Of a stretch of DNA of 16,506 bases, positions 1-7,355 are shown piece after piece. The notes below the pieces were generated by a model. It was not told where the DNA came from. It worked only from the letters and a program-made list of their open reading frames with translations, and made no database searches. The DNA is taken from the NCBI GenBank assembly GCA_035255485.1, contig DATEZO010000018.1, positions 1 to 16,506 on the forward strand. Reading direction: 5' to 3'. The stretch's first letter is position 1. The number at the start of each line of letters is the position of its first letter. Both the position numbers and the translations under genes were made by a program. Source of the DNA: DATEZO01 sp035255485. GTDB lineage: Bacteria > Pseudomonadota > Gammaproteobacteria > Burkholderiales > Burkholderiaceae_D.

Positions 1-260
1 GGCACGGCAAACAGGCCGAACGGATAGTTGTCGCGCAAATCCTTTTTGGTGGTGAAGGGAAACTTGGCCAGGTCGGCCAGCGTTTTCAGGTCGGACGGAT
101 GCACGCCGGCGGCATCGAAGGCGGCGCGGTAATGCGGCACGTTGGCGTAGGCATGTTGCAGCGACCATTGCATGCGCTGCAATTGCAGCGCTTGCAATTC
201 ATCCTGGCTGGCGCGTTCGATCGGCTCCAGGTCTGCGGGATTGGGTGTACGTTCCAACAT
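1..260 (-). CDS. paaK: Phenylacetate-CoA ligase PaaK, N-terminal part (runs off left edge)
   Basis: Adenylate-forming ligase that activates phenylacetate with ATP and coenzyme A to phenylacetyl-CoA, the first step of the pathway and the source of the PaaX inducer. Only about 86 N-terminal residues are present; a full PaaK is about 430-440 residues. The visible part has the family's N-terminal pattern: an ERAS-type helix, the 'YANVPHYR' segment near residue 40, and 'KFPFTTKKDLRDNYPFG' near residues 66-82. The ATP-binding loops lie outside the window. The start is ATG at 260, chosen because a strong AAAGGAGG ribosome binding site lies just upstream. It is the last gene of the paa operon seen here, 51 bp after paaI. 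Identity rests on the N-terminus plus context. Confidence 0.9.
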   Translation of the reverse strand, partial: MLERTPNPADLEPIERASQDELQALQLQRMQWSLQHAYANVPHYRAAFDAAGVHPSDLKTLADLAKFPFTTKKDLRDNYPFGLFAV

Positions 261-311
261 GTCTGCCTCCTTTGGCTCGCCTTCGCGGCAAGCAGGTTGT
301 CATGATTCCGG

Positions 312-779
312 CTAGCGTTCGCCAGCCGGGTCGCTAATGATTTCACCCCTGATCTGATACGACTTGCCGCGAAACAGCGCGATCCGCTTGCCATCCTGAT
401 TGGTAATCGTGATGTCGTAGACGCCGGTCTTGCCGGTGCGCGACTGCTCGACGGCTTCCGCCTGCAGCACATCGCCCTGGGTGCCGGGTGCGAGAAATTC
501 GATCGCGCAGCCGGAAGCGACCGTATTGCGGTTGCCGCTATTGCAGGCATACGCAAAGGCGCTGTCGGCCAGCGTGAAAATGAAGCCGCCGTGGCATATC
601 CCGTGGCCGTTGAGCATATCCGGCCGCACCGCCATGGTCATGCGCGCATAGCCGGGGCTGATCTCTTCGAGCCGGATGCCCAGGGTCTGCACCCCGGTAT
701 CCCGTTCGTACATGACCGCACCCACTGCACGTGCCAGCGCATGCGGATCGGCGACAAAATTATCCTTGAAGTTGTTCAT
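312..779 (-). CDS. paaI: Hotdog-fold hydroxyphenylacetyl-CoA thioesterase PaaI
   Basis: A 155-residue hotdog thioesterase of the PaaI family, cytosolic and usually tetrameric. In the family it hydrolyses ring-hydroxylated phenylacetyl-CoA and related dead-end thioesters, freeing CoA when the pathway stalls. The active-site region is intact: 'NGHGICHGG' at about residues 57-65, followed by 'LADSAF' with the conserved Asp72. The reading frame stays open further upstream to 863, but that extension overlaps the end of paaG. The ATG at 779 has an AAGGA site eight bases upstream and gives the usual family length, so I chose it. It starts 7 bp after the paaG stop, which suggests translational coupling. 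The function is well supported by family and operon; the exact physiological substrate is not visible from sequence. Confidence 0.93.
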   Translation of the reverse strand: MNNFKDNFVADPHALARAVGAVMYERDTGVQTLGIRLEEISPGYARMTMAVRPDMLNGHGICHGGFIFTLADSAFAYACNSGNRNTVASGCAIEFLAPGTQGDVLQAEAVEQSRTGKTGVYDITITNQDGKRIALFRGKSYQIRGEIISDPAGER

Positions 780-786
780 GTTTTCC

Positions 787-1578
787 TTATCTTCCCTTGA
801 ATTGCGGTGCGCGCTTTTCCATGAAAGCGGCGACACCTTCGCGATAATCCTCGCTGTTGCCAAGCTCGCGCATCAATTGGCATTCCAGGTCGAGCTGCTG
901 CGCCAGCGTATGCGTGCCGCTCGCCTGCAGCGCCTCCTTGGTGCGTGCCAGCCCCCTGGTCGGCGCCGACGCAAAATGCGTCGCCAGCGCATTGGCTTCC
1001 TGCTGCAACTGTTCATCCGCCACGCATTTCCAGATCAGGCCCCAGCTTTCCGCGCGTTCAGCGGAGAGCTTGTCGCCCAGCAGCGCCAGCCCGGTTGCCC
1101 GTGCCGATCCCAGCAGGCGCGGCAAGAAATAGGTGCCGCCGGTATCCGGTATCAGGCCGAGCTTGCAGAATACCTCGACAAAACTGGCCGATCGGGCCGC
1201 CAGCACGATGTCGCAAGCGAGCGCCAGATTCGCGCCGGCCCCGGCGGCCACGCCGTTGACGGCGCAGATCACCGGGAACGGCAAGGCACGCAGCGTCAGC
1301 ACCAGCGGTCCGTAATACTGTTCGACGATATCGCCCAGGTCGGTGGCCGGTGTGCCAGGCGCGCCGGCCAAATCGGCCAGATCCTGTCCAGCGCAAAAGC
1401 CGCGGCCGGCGCCGGTCAGTACCAGCACGCGCACCGCCGGATCAGCCTGAATCCTGCCCAGGGCATCGCGCAGCTCGATGTGCATCGCAGCGGTAAAGCT
1501 GTTGAGCTTGTCGGGGCGGTTGAGCGTCAGGCGTGCGATGCCGCCGCCATTCTCGAACAGAATATTTTCATAGTGCAT
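787..1578 (-). CDS. paaG: 1,2-epoxyphenylacetyl-CoA isomerase PaaG (crotonase family)
   Basis: Crotonase-superfamily enzyme of 263 residues, about the length of E. coli PaaG (262). In the pathway it converts the ring 1,2-epoxide of phenylacetyl-CoA to the seven-membered oxepin-CoA and also shifts double bonds in the later C8 intermediates. Visible motifs are 'GAGRGFCAGQDL' (residues 57-68, oxyanion hole and CoA binding), 'NGVAAGAG' (109-116), and 'LIPDTGG' with Asp145, which aligns with the catalytic Asp of PaaG. The C-terminus 'KRAPQFKGR' is also PaaG-like. ATG at 1578 is preceded by a GGGAG site; an upstream extension to 1644 would overlap paaN and is unlikely. It lies 19 bp after paaN and 7 bp before paaI. 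Assigning it as PaaG rather than PaaF is supported by the close match along its whole length. Confidence 0.93.
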   Translation of the reverse strand: MHYENILFENGGGIARLTLNRPDKLNSFTAAMHIELRDALGRIQADPAVRVLVLTGAGRGFCAGQDLADLAGAPGTPATDLGDIVEQYYGPLVLTLRALPFPVICAVNGVAAGAGANLALACDIVLAARSASFVEVFCKLGLIPDTGGTYFLPRLLGSARATGLALLGDKLSAERAESWGLIWKCVADEQLQQEANALATHFASAPTRGLARTKEALQASGTHTLAQQLDLECQLMRELGNSEDYREGVAAFMEKRAPQFKGR

Positions 1579-1597
1579 TGCGGGCTCCCGTGAATCG

Positions 1598-3256
1598 TCA
1601 AACGTGGAATCGATGTTGCACCACGCGGAACCGGTTGGCGACAAATGCCGAATCCGTCAACGATGCATTGGCGGCTGGATTGGCGCCGGTGCCGTGGAAA
1701 TCGCTGAATGCAGCCGACTGGTTGACGAATACGCCGCCGGTCAGATTGATCGAGAGCGCCACGCCCGCCTGTTCCGCCGCGTCGATGGCCTGCTGCTTCA
1801 CTTCCTGGCTGCTCGAATATAGCGATAGCGTCAATGCGCCGTGTTCGCGCGCCCCCTTTTCCGCCAGTGCAATACTGCGTGCGGTGCTGTCGGTTGCTAT
1901 CACGAACGAGACCGGACCGAAGCATTCCTGCATGATGACGTTTTCATCGACGTTCTTGAATTTCAGCAGCAGCGGCGTGCGTATCCGCGCCTGCGGAAAT
2001 TGCGGATGTTCCAGCGTCTTGCTGTCGAGCACGACTTCGCCCAATTGGCGCGCCGCCTCGATCCGATCGGCAACGCCCTGGTTCTGGATCGCGCCCAGCA
2101 GTTCCACCGCCTTGGCCGGATCGGCGGTCAACCTGGCGACGCCGTCGCCGATCGCAGCCGCTACCGCGTCGAAGCTCATATGACCTTCCGCTGTCTCGAT
2201 GCCGTCCTTCGGAATGTAGATATTCTGCGGCGCGGTGCACATCTGCCCCGAATACAGCGTGAGCGAAAAGGCGATATTGCGCACCATGCCCTTGAAGTCA
2301 TCGGTCGAGTCGATGATGATCTGGTTAACGCCGGCTTTCTCGGTGAAGACCAAGGCCTGATGCGCATTGCGTTCCAGCCAGGTGCCATTGGCGGTGCTGC
2401 CGGTGAAGTCGATCAGGCGCACTTCCGGGCGCAGTGCCAGGCTGGATGCGGCATGTTCGGACGGATCGGTGGCGACCAGGGTAACGACATTCGGATCGAA
2501 ACCCGCTTCGGCCAGCACTTGCCGGGCGATTTGCACGGTAATCGCCAATGGCAGGATTGCACCGTGATGCGGCTTGACCACCACCGCATTGCCGGTCGCA
2601 AGGCTGGCGAACAGGCCCGGATAACCGTTCCAGGTCGGGAAGGTGCAGCAGCCGATCACCAGTCCGACGCCGCGCGGGACGATGCGGTAATGTTTTTCCA
2701 TCCGCAGCGGTTCATTCTTGCCTTGCGGTTTTTCCCACAACGCCTTCTTCGGGATGCGATGCATTTCTTCCCAGGCATAGGCGACCGCTTCCAGGCCACG
2801 GTCCTGCGCATGCGGCCCACCGGCCTGGAAGGCCATCATCAATGCCTGCCCGGTGGTGTGCATGACGGCATGCGCGATTTCAGCGGTATGCCGATTCAGG
2901 CGATGCAGGATTTCCATCGATACCCCGACCCATGCTTCCGGACCGGCTTTGCGCCAGCTCGCCGCCGCAGTCTGCACCGCGGCAAACAGTTGATCCAGGT
3001 CGACGCGCGGATAAGTGATGCCCAGCTCGAATCCGTAGGGCGACACTTCCTTGCCGGCCTGCCCGACTGTACCGGCCTGCTCCAGCGCAAACGGCTGGTT
3101 GAGGCGCGCTTCAAAGGCGGCCTTGCCGTGTTCCATGGCATTCTCGCCATAGGCTTTCGGATTTTCCGCATGCGGGCTCCAGTAGCCGCGCACGGCAATC
3201 GCATGTACGGCCTGCTCCAGCAGGGAATGATGGCGGTCGAAAAGAGGATGGGACAT
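1598..3256 (-). CDS. paaN: Aldehyde dehydrogenase PaaN (PaaZ-type), lacking the hydratase domain
   Basis: A 552-residue aldehyde dehydrogenase of the shorter PaaN type. Its role is oxidation of the 3-oxo-5,6-dehydrosuberyl-CoA semialdehyde formed after ring opening, using NADP+. Key residues are visible: 'FPTWN' with Asn210, 'VVVKPH' with Lys228 (cofactor binding), 'FTGS' (284-287), 'FTEKAGVN' with the general base Glu306, and 'SGQMCTAPQN' with the catalytic Cys340. E. coli PaaZ (about 680 residues) carries an additional C-terminal MaoC-like hydratase that hydrolyses oxepin-CoA. Here the protein stops at the end of the dehydrogenase, so that reaction must come from another gene. The start ATG at 3256 follows a GGAG site. 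It is separated from paaE by 99 bp, the widest gap in this operon. Often annotated paaZ or paaN. Confidence 0.92.
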   Translation of the reverse strand: MSHPLFDRHHSLLEQAVHAIAVRGYWSPHAENPKAYGENAMEHGKAAFEARLNQPFALEQAGTVGQAGKEVSPYGFELGITYPRVDLDQLFAAVQTAAASWRKAGPEAWVGVSMEILHRLNRHTAEIAHAVMHTTGQALMMAFQAGGPHAQDRGLEAVAYAWEEMHRIPKKALWEKPQGKNEPLRMEKHYRIVPRGVGLVIGCCTFPTWNGYPGLFASLATGNAVVVKPHHGAILPLAITVQIARQVLAEAGFDPNVVTLVATDPSEHAASSLALRPEVRLIDFTGSTANGTWLERNAHQALVFTEKAGVNQIIIDSTDDFKGMVRNIAFSLTLYSGQMCTAPQNIYIPKDGIETAEGHMSFDAVAAAIGDGVARLTADPAKAVELLGAIQNQGVADRIEAARQLGEVVLDSKTLEHPQFPQARIRTPLLLKFKNVDENVIMQECFGPVSFVIATDSTARSIALAEKGAREHGALTLSLYSSSQEVKQQAIDAAEQAGVALSINLTGGVFVNQSAAFSDFHGTGANPAANASLTDSAFVANRFRVVQHRFHV

Positions 3257-3355
3257 GATCGGTGCTCCGGTTATAGTTGATTACACAGACAGTGCTGCCA
3301 AATTATTTCTTGCTTGATCGTTGCCGCATTTTTTGGCGATAACGACATCAGCGAC

Positions 3356-4432
3356 TCAGGTATCCTGGTCGAAATCCACCACGACCCTGTCGGTTACCGG
3401 AAAACTCTGGCAGGACAGCACGAAGCCGCGCGCGATCTCGTAATCTTCGAGCGCGTAGTTGACGTCCATGTCAACCTTGCCATCCACCACCTTGCAGCGG
3501 CAAGTGGAGCAGACCCCGCCCTTGCACGAATAGCGCATGTCGATGCCATGCTTCAACCCGGCGTCGAGAATCGATTCCTTGTCCTTGTCCATCGTAAAAC
3601 TGGTGCTCCTGCCATCCATGATCAGTGTCACTTCGCATTCCTGGTGGCCCAGCGCCGGCCGCAGTTGCGCTGCATGCTGATGTTTCGGAATGCTGGCGGC
3701 GAACAATTCAATCTTGATCTGCGATTTCGGCATGCCGTGCACCTGCAGCGCATCGGCCACGCTGTGCATCATCTGTTCCGGACCGCAAATGAAGGCGGTA
3801 TCGATATCGTCAAGCGTAATCCAGTGCCGGAAGAATTCGGCGCATTTTTCGCCGGTAATGCGACCATTGAACAGCTCGATATCCTGTTGTTCCCGGCTCA
3901 ATACATATACCAGATTGAAGCGGTCGAGGCAGGCGTCCTTGAGATCGCTCAGTTCATTCTTGAAAATGACTGTCGATGAGGCGCGATTGCCGTAGAACAG
4001 CGTGAATCGGCTGTGCGGCTCGGCCAACAGCGTAGTCTTGATGATCGACAATAATGGCGTGATCCCGCTGCCGGCCGCAAATCCCAGATAGTGTTTGCGG
4101 TTGTCCGGCGCCAGCGGCGTATTGAAATGCCCCATCGGCGGCATCACGTCGATTACCTGGCCGGACTTGAGCGTATCGGCCGCCCAGTTTGAAAAAACGC
4201 CGCCGGGCGCGCGCTTGATCGCAATCCACAAGGCATCATCCTGCACTGCCGAGCAGATGGAATAAGAACGCCGCACATCCTGGCCATCGATACTGGCGCG
4301 CAAGGTCAGGTGCTGTCCCTGCTGGAAGCGGAATGTTTCCTTTAATTCAGGCGGCACGGCGAAACTGACCACGATGGCGTCGCGCGTTTCACTGGCAACG
4401 CCGGATATCGTCAGCGGATGAAATTTACTCAT
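3356..4432 (-). CDS. paaE: Phenylacetyl-CoA epoxidase reductase subunit PaaE
   Basis: Flavin and iron-sulfur reductase that passes electrons from NADPH to the diiron centre of PaaA. The protein has 358 residues, against 356 in E. coli. The domains in order are an FAD-binding ferredoxin-reductase barrel with 'RRSYS' (residues 54-58), a nucleotide-binding domain with 'GSGITP' (121-126) and 'CGPEQM' (216-221), and a C-terminal plant-type [2Fe-2S] ferredoxin domain with ligands Cys303, Cys308, Cys311 and Cys341 (C-x4-C-x2-C-x29-C). I chose ATG at 4432, with GGGAGGA upstream; an in-frame TTG six codons earlier lies within that site and is less likely. It follows paaD after 71 bp. All cofactor motifs are intact. 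Confidence 0.95.
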   Translation of the reverse strand: MSKFHPLTISGVASETRDAIVVSFAVPPELKETFRFQQGQHLTLRASIDGQDVRRSYSICSAVQDDALWIAIKRAPGGVFSNWAADTLKSGQVIDVMPPMGHFNTPLAPDNRKHYLGFAAGSGITPLLSIIKTTLLAEPHSRFTLFYGNRASSTVIFKNELSDLKDACLDRFNLVYVLSREQQDIELFNGRITGEKCAEFFRHWITLDDIDTAFICGPEQMMHSVADALQVHGMPKSQIKIELFAASIPKHQHAAQLRPALGHQECEVTLIMDGRSTSFTMDKDKESILDAGLKHGIDMRYSCKGGVCSTCRCKVVDGKVDMDVNYALEDYEIARGFVLSCQSFPVTDRVVVDFDQDT

Positions 4433-4503
4433 TGAAACCGGTCCTCCCAAGTATGCGTTCGATGCGGCAAGCCGCCATGTTCACGACGCTTAATGACATG
4501 TGC

Positions 4504-5031
4504 TTAATGGCATTTGAAATAATCAAACGGCTCGCTGCAATCAAGGCACTGGTACAGCGCCTTGCATGGCGTGGAACCGAACTGGCTGGTGCAACGGGTA
4601 TGGCTGGAGCCGCAATGCGGGCATGTCACTACCGGCACGGCGCGATTGCGCCGGCTCAGGCCGCTGATATCGATGGCCTGCTGCGCCGGTGGCGCAATGC
4701 CATAGCCTTTCAGCTTTTGCCTGCCGGCGGCGCTCATCCAGTCCGTGGTCCAGGCTGGCGACAGTTGCGTGTCGAGTTTTACATGCGCGATGCCGTGCGC
4801 CTTCAGGGCTGATTCAATTCCTTGTGCAATCACGTGCATCGCGGGACAGCCGGAATATGTCGGCGTGATGGTCACCACGCATTCGGCGCCATCCGCCATG
4901 TCGTTCCACGCAACAGCGCGCACGATGCCCAGATCGACTACCGAGATCGCAGGAATTTCCGGATCCGGCACTTCTTCCAGCCAGGCCCAGACCTGTGCGG
5001 TCGAAGGCCGCGTGTTGATTGCGGTTACCAT
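4504..5031 (-). CDS. paaD: Epoxidase maturation protein PaaD (MIP18/SufT-like with C-terminal zinc ribbon)
   Basis: A 175-residue PaaD. The N-terminal two thirds is an MIP18/DUF59-type domain with 'DPEIP' (residues 23-27) and 'TPTYSGCP' containing Cys62, typical of iron-sulfur assembly factors. The C-terminal part is a cysteine-rich zinc-ribbon-like segment (Cys137-x2-Cys140, Cys147, Cys156, Cys162-x2-Cys165, Cys174). PaaD is needed for phenylacetate growth but is not a catalytic subunit; a role in maturing the PaaE cluster or the diiron enzyme is the common view. ATG at 5031 overlaps the last codons of paaC by 7 bases and has a GGAGG site inside the paaC end, so the two are translationally coupled. 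The open frame extending to 5193 is only the antisense-free extension inside paaC and is not the gene start. Confidence 0.93.
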   Translation of the reverse strand: MVTAINTRPSTAQVWAWLEEVPDPEIPAISVVDLGIVRAVAWNDMADGAECVVTITPTYSGCPAMHVIAQGIESALKAHGIAHVKLDTQLSPAWTTDWMSAAGRQKLKGYGIAPPAQQAIDISGLSRRNRAVPVVTCPHCGSSHTRCTSQFGSTPCKALYQCLDCSEPFDYFKCH

Positions 5032-5780
5032 TGCGCCTCCGGATAGGCCCGCTGCAGGAATTGCATTTCGGCCAGAAGATAGCCGAGGTGCTCGGTATGG
5101 ACACCCTGCCTGCCGCCCTTTTGCATCCAGGCGTCCGGCGACGGCAGCGCCAGCGTCGCCTCCTCGAAAATCTCGCGCACATGCGCCAGCCACGGCTGTC
5201 GCAGATCGGCGGCGCGCGGCGCCATGCCGCCGGCCGCCATGGCGTCATCCACCGCATCGCCCTGGAACATTTCGCCGGTATACATCCACAAATCATCCAT
5301 CGCAGCCTGCAACATGGCATGGCTCAATTCGCTGCCGTCGCCGAGCCGCACGATCAGGTCGCCGCTGCGACGGGCATGGTAAGTGACTTCCTTCAGCGAC
5401 TTTTCGGCGATTTCCACAATCCGGGGGTCGGACGAAGCGGACAACGCTTTCAGCAACATGAAATGCCAGGCATCGAAATAGAACTGGCGCGCCAGCGTAT
5501 CGGCATAATTGCCGTTCGGCTGCTCCACCAGCAACAGATTGTGGAAGTCATGCGCATCGCGCAGAAATGCCAGCCGATCCTCGTCGCGTCCCTTGCCCTC
5601 GACTTCGCCGGCATAGGCATACCATAGCCGCGCCTGTCCCAGCAAATCCAGCGCCACATTGGTCAGCGCCATGTCTTCTTCCAGCGCCGGCCCCTTGCCG
5701 CACCATTGCGACAGGCGCTGACTCAGGATCAGTGCGTTGTCGCCGAGACGCAACAGATAATTGAATTTGTCGTTTTGCAC
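5025..5780 (-). CDS. paaC: Phenylacetyl-CoA epoxidase structural subunit PaaC
   Basis: A 251-residue ferritin-like, mostly helical subunit that pairs with PaaA in the epoxidase core. It is homologous to PaaA, but in the family it does not hold the catalytic diiron site; it acts as a scaffold and helps bind the substrate. The sequence matches PaaC along its length, with 'ALDLLGQARLWYAYAGE' near residues 43-59, 'QPNGNYADTLARQFYFDAW' near 87-105, and 'HTEHLGYLLAEMQ' near the C-terminus. Translation starts with GTG at 5780 (the codon before CAAAACGAC) with GGGGAA four bases upstream; no in-frame ATG gives a family-length product. It lies 14 bp after paaB and overlaps paaD by 7 bases. Confidence 0.95.
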   Translation of the reverse strand: MQNDKFNYLLRLGDNALILSQRLSQWCGKGPALEEDMALTNVALDLLGQARLWYAYAGEVEGKGRDEDRLAFLRDAHDFHNLLLVEQPNGNYADTLARQFYFDAWHFMLLKALSASSDPRIVEIAEKSLKEVTYHARRSGDLIVRLGDGSELSHAMLQAAMDDLWMYTGEMFQGDAVDDAMAAGGMAPRAADLRQPWLAHVREIFEEATLALPSPDAWMQKGGRQGVHTEHLGYLLAEMQFLQRAYPEAQW

Positions 5781-5794
5781 AATCTTCCCCGCGG

Positions 5795-6079
5795 TTACAG
5801 GTTCTTGACTTCTTCCGGCATCGGAAAGAAAGTCGGATGCCGGTACACCTTGCTGTTGGCCGGCTCGAACATGGCGGCCTTTTCGCCCGGGCTGCTGGCG
5901 GCGATGTCGGCCGCCTTGACTACCCAGATGCTGACGCCCTCATTGCGCCGCGTATAGACATCGCGCGCATTGTTGATCGCCATTTCCGCATCGGGCGCAT
6001 GCAGGCTGCCCACATGCTTGTGCGCCAGACCATGCTGGCTGCGAATGAAGATTTCCCACAAGGGCCATTCTCTGCTCAT
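5795..6079 (-). CDS. paaB: Phenylacetyl-CoA epoxidase bridging subunit PaaB
   Basis: A 94-residue PaaB, the usual length. PaaB links PaaA-PaaC heterodimers and is needed for electron transfer and a stable epoxidase. The sequence shows the conserved PaaB features: 'WPLWEIFIRSQHGLAHKHVGSLHA' near residues 5-28, then 'ARDVYTRRNEG' near 38-48 and 'ADIAASSP' near 57-64. There is no cofactor motif and none is expected. The ATG at 6079 has an AGGAGA site six bases upstream. It sits 19 bp after paaA and 14 bp before paaC, in the canonical A-B-C order. Confidence 0.95.
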   Translation of the reverse strand: MSREWPLWEIFIRSQHGLAHKHVGSLHAPDAEMAINNARDVYTRRNEGVSIWVVKAADIAASSPGEKAAMFEPANSKVYRHPTFFPMPEEVKNL

Positions 6080-6098
6080 TGCATTCTCCTGTTATCCG

Positions 6099-7085
6099 TC
6101 ATGCCGCTTTGCGGCGCGCCTGCTTTTCCGCATGCGCATTCAATCCGTCGCGAAACCATGCGCCATCCTCATACGCCTTGACCCGCGTGCGCAGACGTTC
6201 GCGGTTGCACGGCCCGTTACCCTTCACCACATTGTTGAACTCGCTCCAGTCGATCGCGCCGAAGTCATAATGCCCGGTTTCGGCATTCCACTTCAGGTCA
6301 GGATCAGGTACGGTCAACCCCAGGAATTCCGCCTGCGGCACGGTCTGGTCCACCATTTTCTGGCGCAATTCATCATTGGAAAACAGCTTGATGCGCCACT
6401 GTGCCGACTGGACGCTGTTCACGGATTCGGCATCCGACGGGCCGAACATCATCAGCGCGGGCCACCACCAGCGATTCAAGGCATCCTGCGCCATCTGTTT
6501 CTGCTCGGGCGTGCCGCGCGCCAGCGCCAGCATGATGTCGTAACCCTGGCGCGCATGAAACGACTCTTCCTTGCAGACTCGCACCATGGCGCGAGCATAC
6601 GGACCATACGAGCAGCGGCACAACGGGATCTGGTTGATGATCGCCGAGCCGTCCACCAGCCAGCCGATCGCCCCCATGTCAGCCCAGCTCAAGGTCGGAT
6701 AATTGAAGATGCTGGAATACTTGGCCTTGCCGGAATGCAGCTCGTTGATCAGTTGATCGCGTGACGTGCCGAGCGTTTCAGCCGCACTGTACAGATACAG
6801 GCCATGCCCTGCCTCATCCTGAACCTTGGCCAGCAGGATCGACTTGCGCTTCAAGGTCGGCGCCCGCGTGATCCAGTTCCCTTCCGGTAATTGCCCGACG
6901 ATTTCGGAATGGGCATGCTGGGAAATCTGCCGGACCAGCGTCTTGCGATACCCTTCAGGCATCCAGTCCTTCGGCTCGATCTTGATGCCCTCGTTGATTC
7001 TTTCCTGGAAAGCCCGTTCTTCCGGGCTCATCTGTTCCAGCGAACGGACCTGCTTGACGCCGGTTTCCACCAATTGTGCATACAT
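6099..7085 (-). CDS. paaA: Phenylacetyl-CoA epoxidase catalytic subunit PaaA
   Basis: Diiron oxygenase subunit that inserts one oxygen atom into phenylacetyl-CoA to give the ring 1,2-epoxide. The protein has 328 residues, slightly longer than E. coli PaaA (309), mainly at the N-terminus. The diiron ligands are visible: Glu61 in 'HAHSEIVG', the first ExxH in 'QDEAGHG' (Glu91, His94), and the second ExxH in 'CKEESFHARQG' (Glu174, His177). An upstream open extension to 7160 runs through the regulatory region without a ribosome site. ATG at 7085 has GAGGAG nine bases upstream and is the first gene of the operon. It is divergent from paaX, and the candidate PaaX operator lies 68-106 bp ahead of its start, consistent with repression relieved by phenylacetyl-CoA. 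Confidence 0.96.
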   Translation of the reverse strand: MYAQLVETGVKQVRSLEQMSPEERAFQERINEGIKIEPKDWMPEGYRKTLVRQISQHAHSEIVGQLPEGNWITRAPTLKRKSILLAKVQDEAGHGLYLYSAAETLGTSRDQLINELHSGKAKYSSIFNYPTLSWADMGAIGWLVDGSAIINQIPLCRCSYGPYARAMVRVCKEESFHARQGYDIMLALARGTPEQKQMAQDALNRWWWPALMMFGPSDAESVNSVQSAQWRIKLFSNDELRQKMVDQTVPQAEFLGLTVPDPDLKWNAETGHYDFGAIDWSEFNNVVKGNGPCNRERLRTRVKAYEDGAWFRDGLNAHAEKQARRKAA

Positions 7086-7152
7086 GACCGACTCTCCTCG
7101 ATAGCAATAAAGCGATAGCGCAGGTATGCTTGTCCGCTGCGCACTTCCTTTG

Positions 7153-7191
7153 TGATACAAAATCGAATTTCAAAACAGTTGATCTGTATCA
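7153..7191. promoter_or_regulatory. Candidate PaaX operator between paaA and paaX
   Basis: Inverted repeat TGATAC (7153-7158) and GTATCA (7186-7191) separated by 27 bases; the arms extend by one base each to TGATACA and TGTATCA. The published E. coli PaaX operator, as I recall it, is TGATTC-N27-GAATCA, so half-site and spacing both agree with a single changed base per arm. A further GTATCA half-site lies at 7204-7209, 18 bp after the second arm. The element lies in the 270-bp divergent region, in the only part rich in A and T. I could not assign a convincing sigma-70 promoter for paaA; a TATTAT at 7236-7241 could be a -10 for paaX but lacks a good -35. Binding is inference. Confidence 0.65.
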
Positions 7192-7355
7192 TTTACATCT
7201 ATCGTATCATATGCCACGAAATTGCGTGTTGAGGCTATTATCCTGCTTTTTTCCTTGCGTCAGCATGGCCGGCATGCAGCGCGCCAGCGGCATCCATTCA
7301 ACCAACCGCCTGCTGAAAACAGGCTTTCCCGCATGCATCTTTCATCAGCCCGAGA

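Noticed and set aside
676..1593. Plus-strand open frame (305 codons) opposite paaG and paaI
   Set aside because: Antisense shadow of two well-supported genes, with no ribosome site and low-complexity Arg/Gln/Ala-rich translation.
1841..3280. Long plus-strand open frame (479 codons) opposite paaN
   Set aside because: It is the antisense of a gene with full aldehyde dehydrogenase motifs; its Arg/His/Gly-rich translation has no recognisable domain, and such frames are common opposite GC-rich genes.
7308..7324. Attenuator hairpin in the paaX leader
   Set aside because: A 5-bp stem with a 7-base loop (GCCTG with CAGGC) is short and has no alternative pairing partner that I could find.
7086..7355. 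Sigma-70 promoter for paaA
   Set aside because: I searched the minus strand and found no pair of -35 and -10 elements with acceptable spacing; a promoter must exist but cannot be placed by eye.
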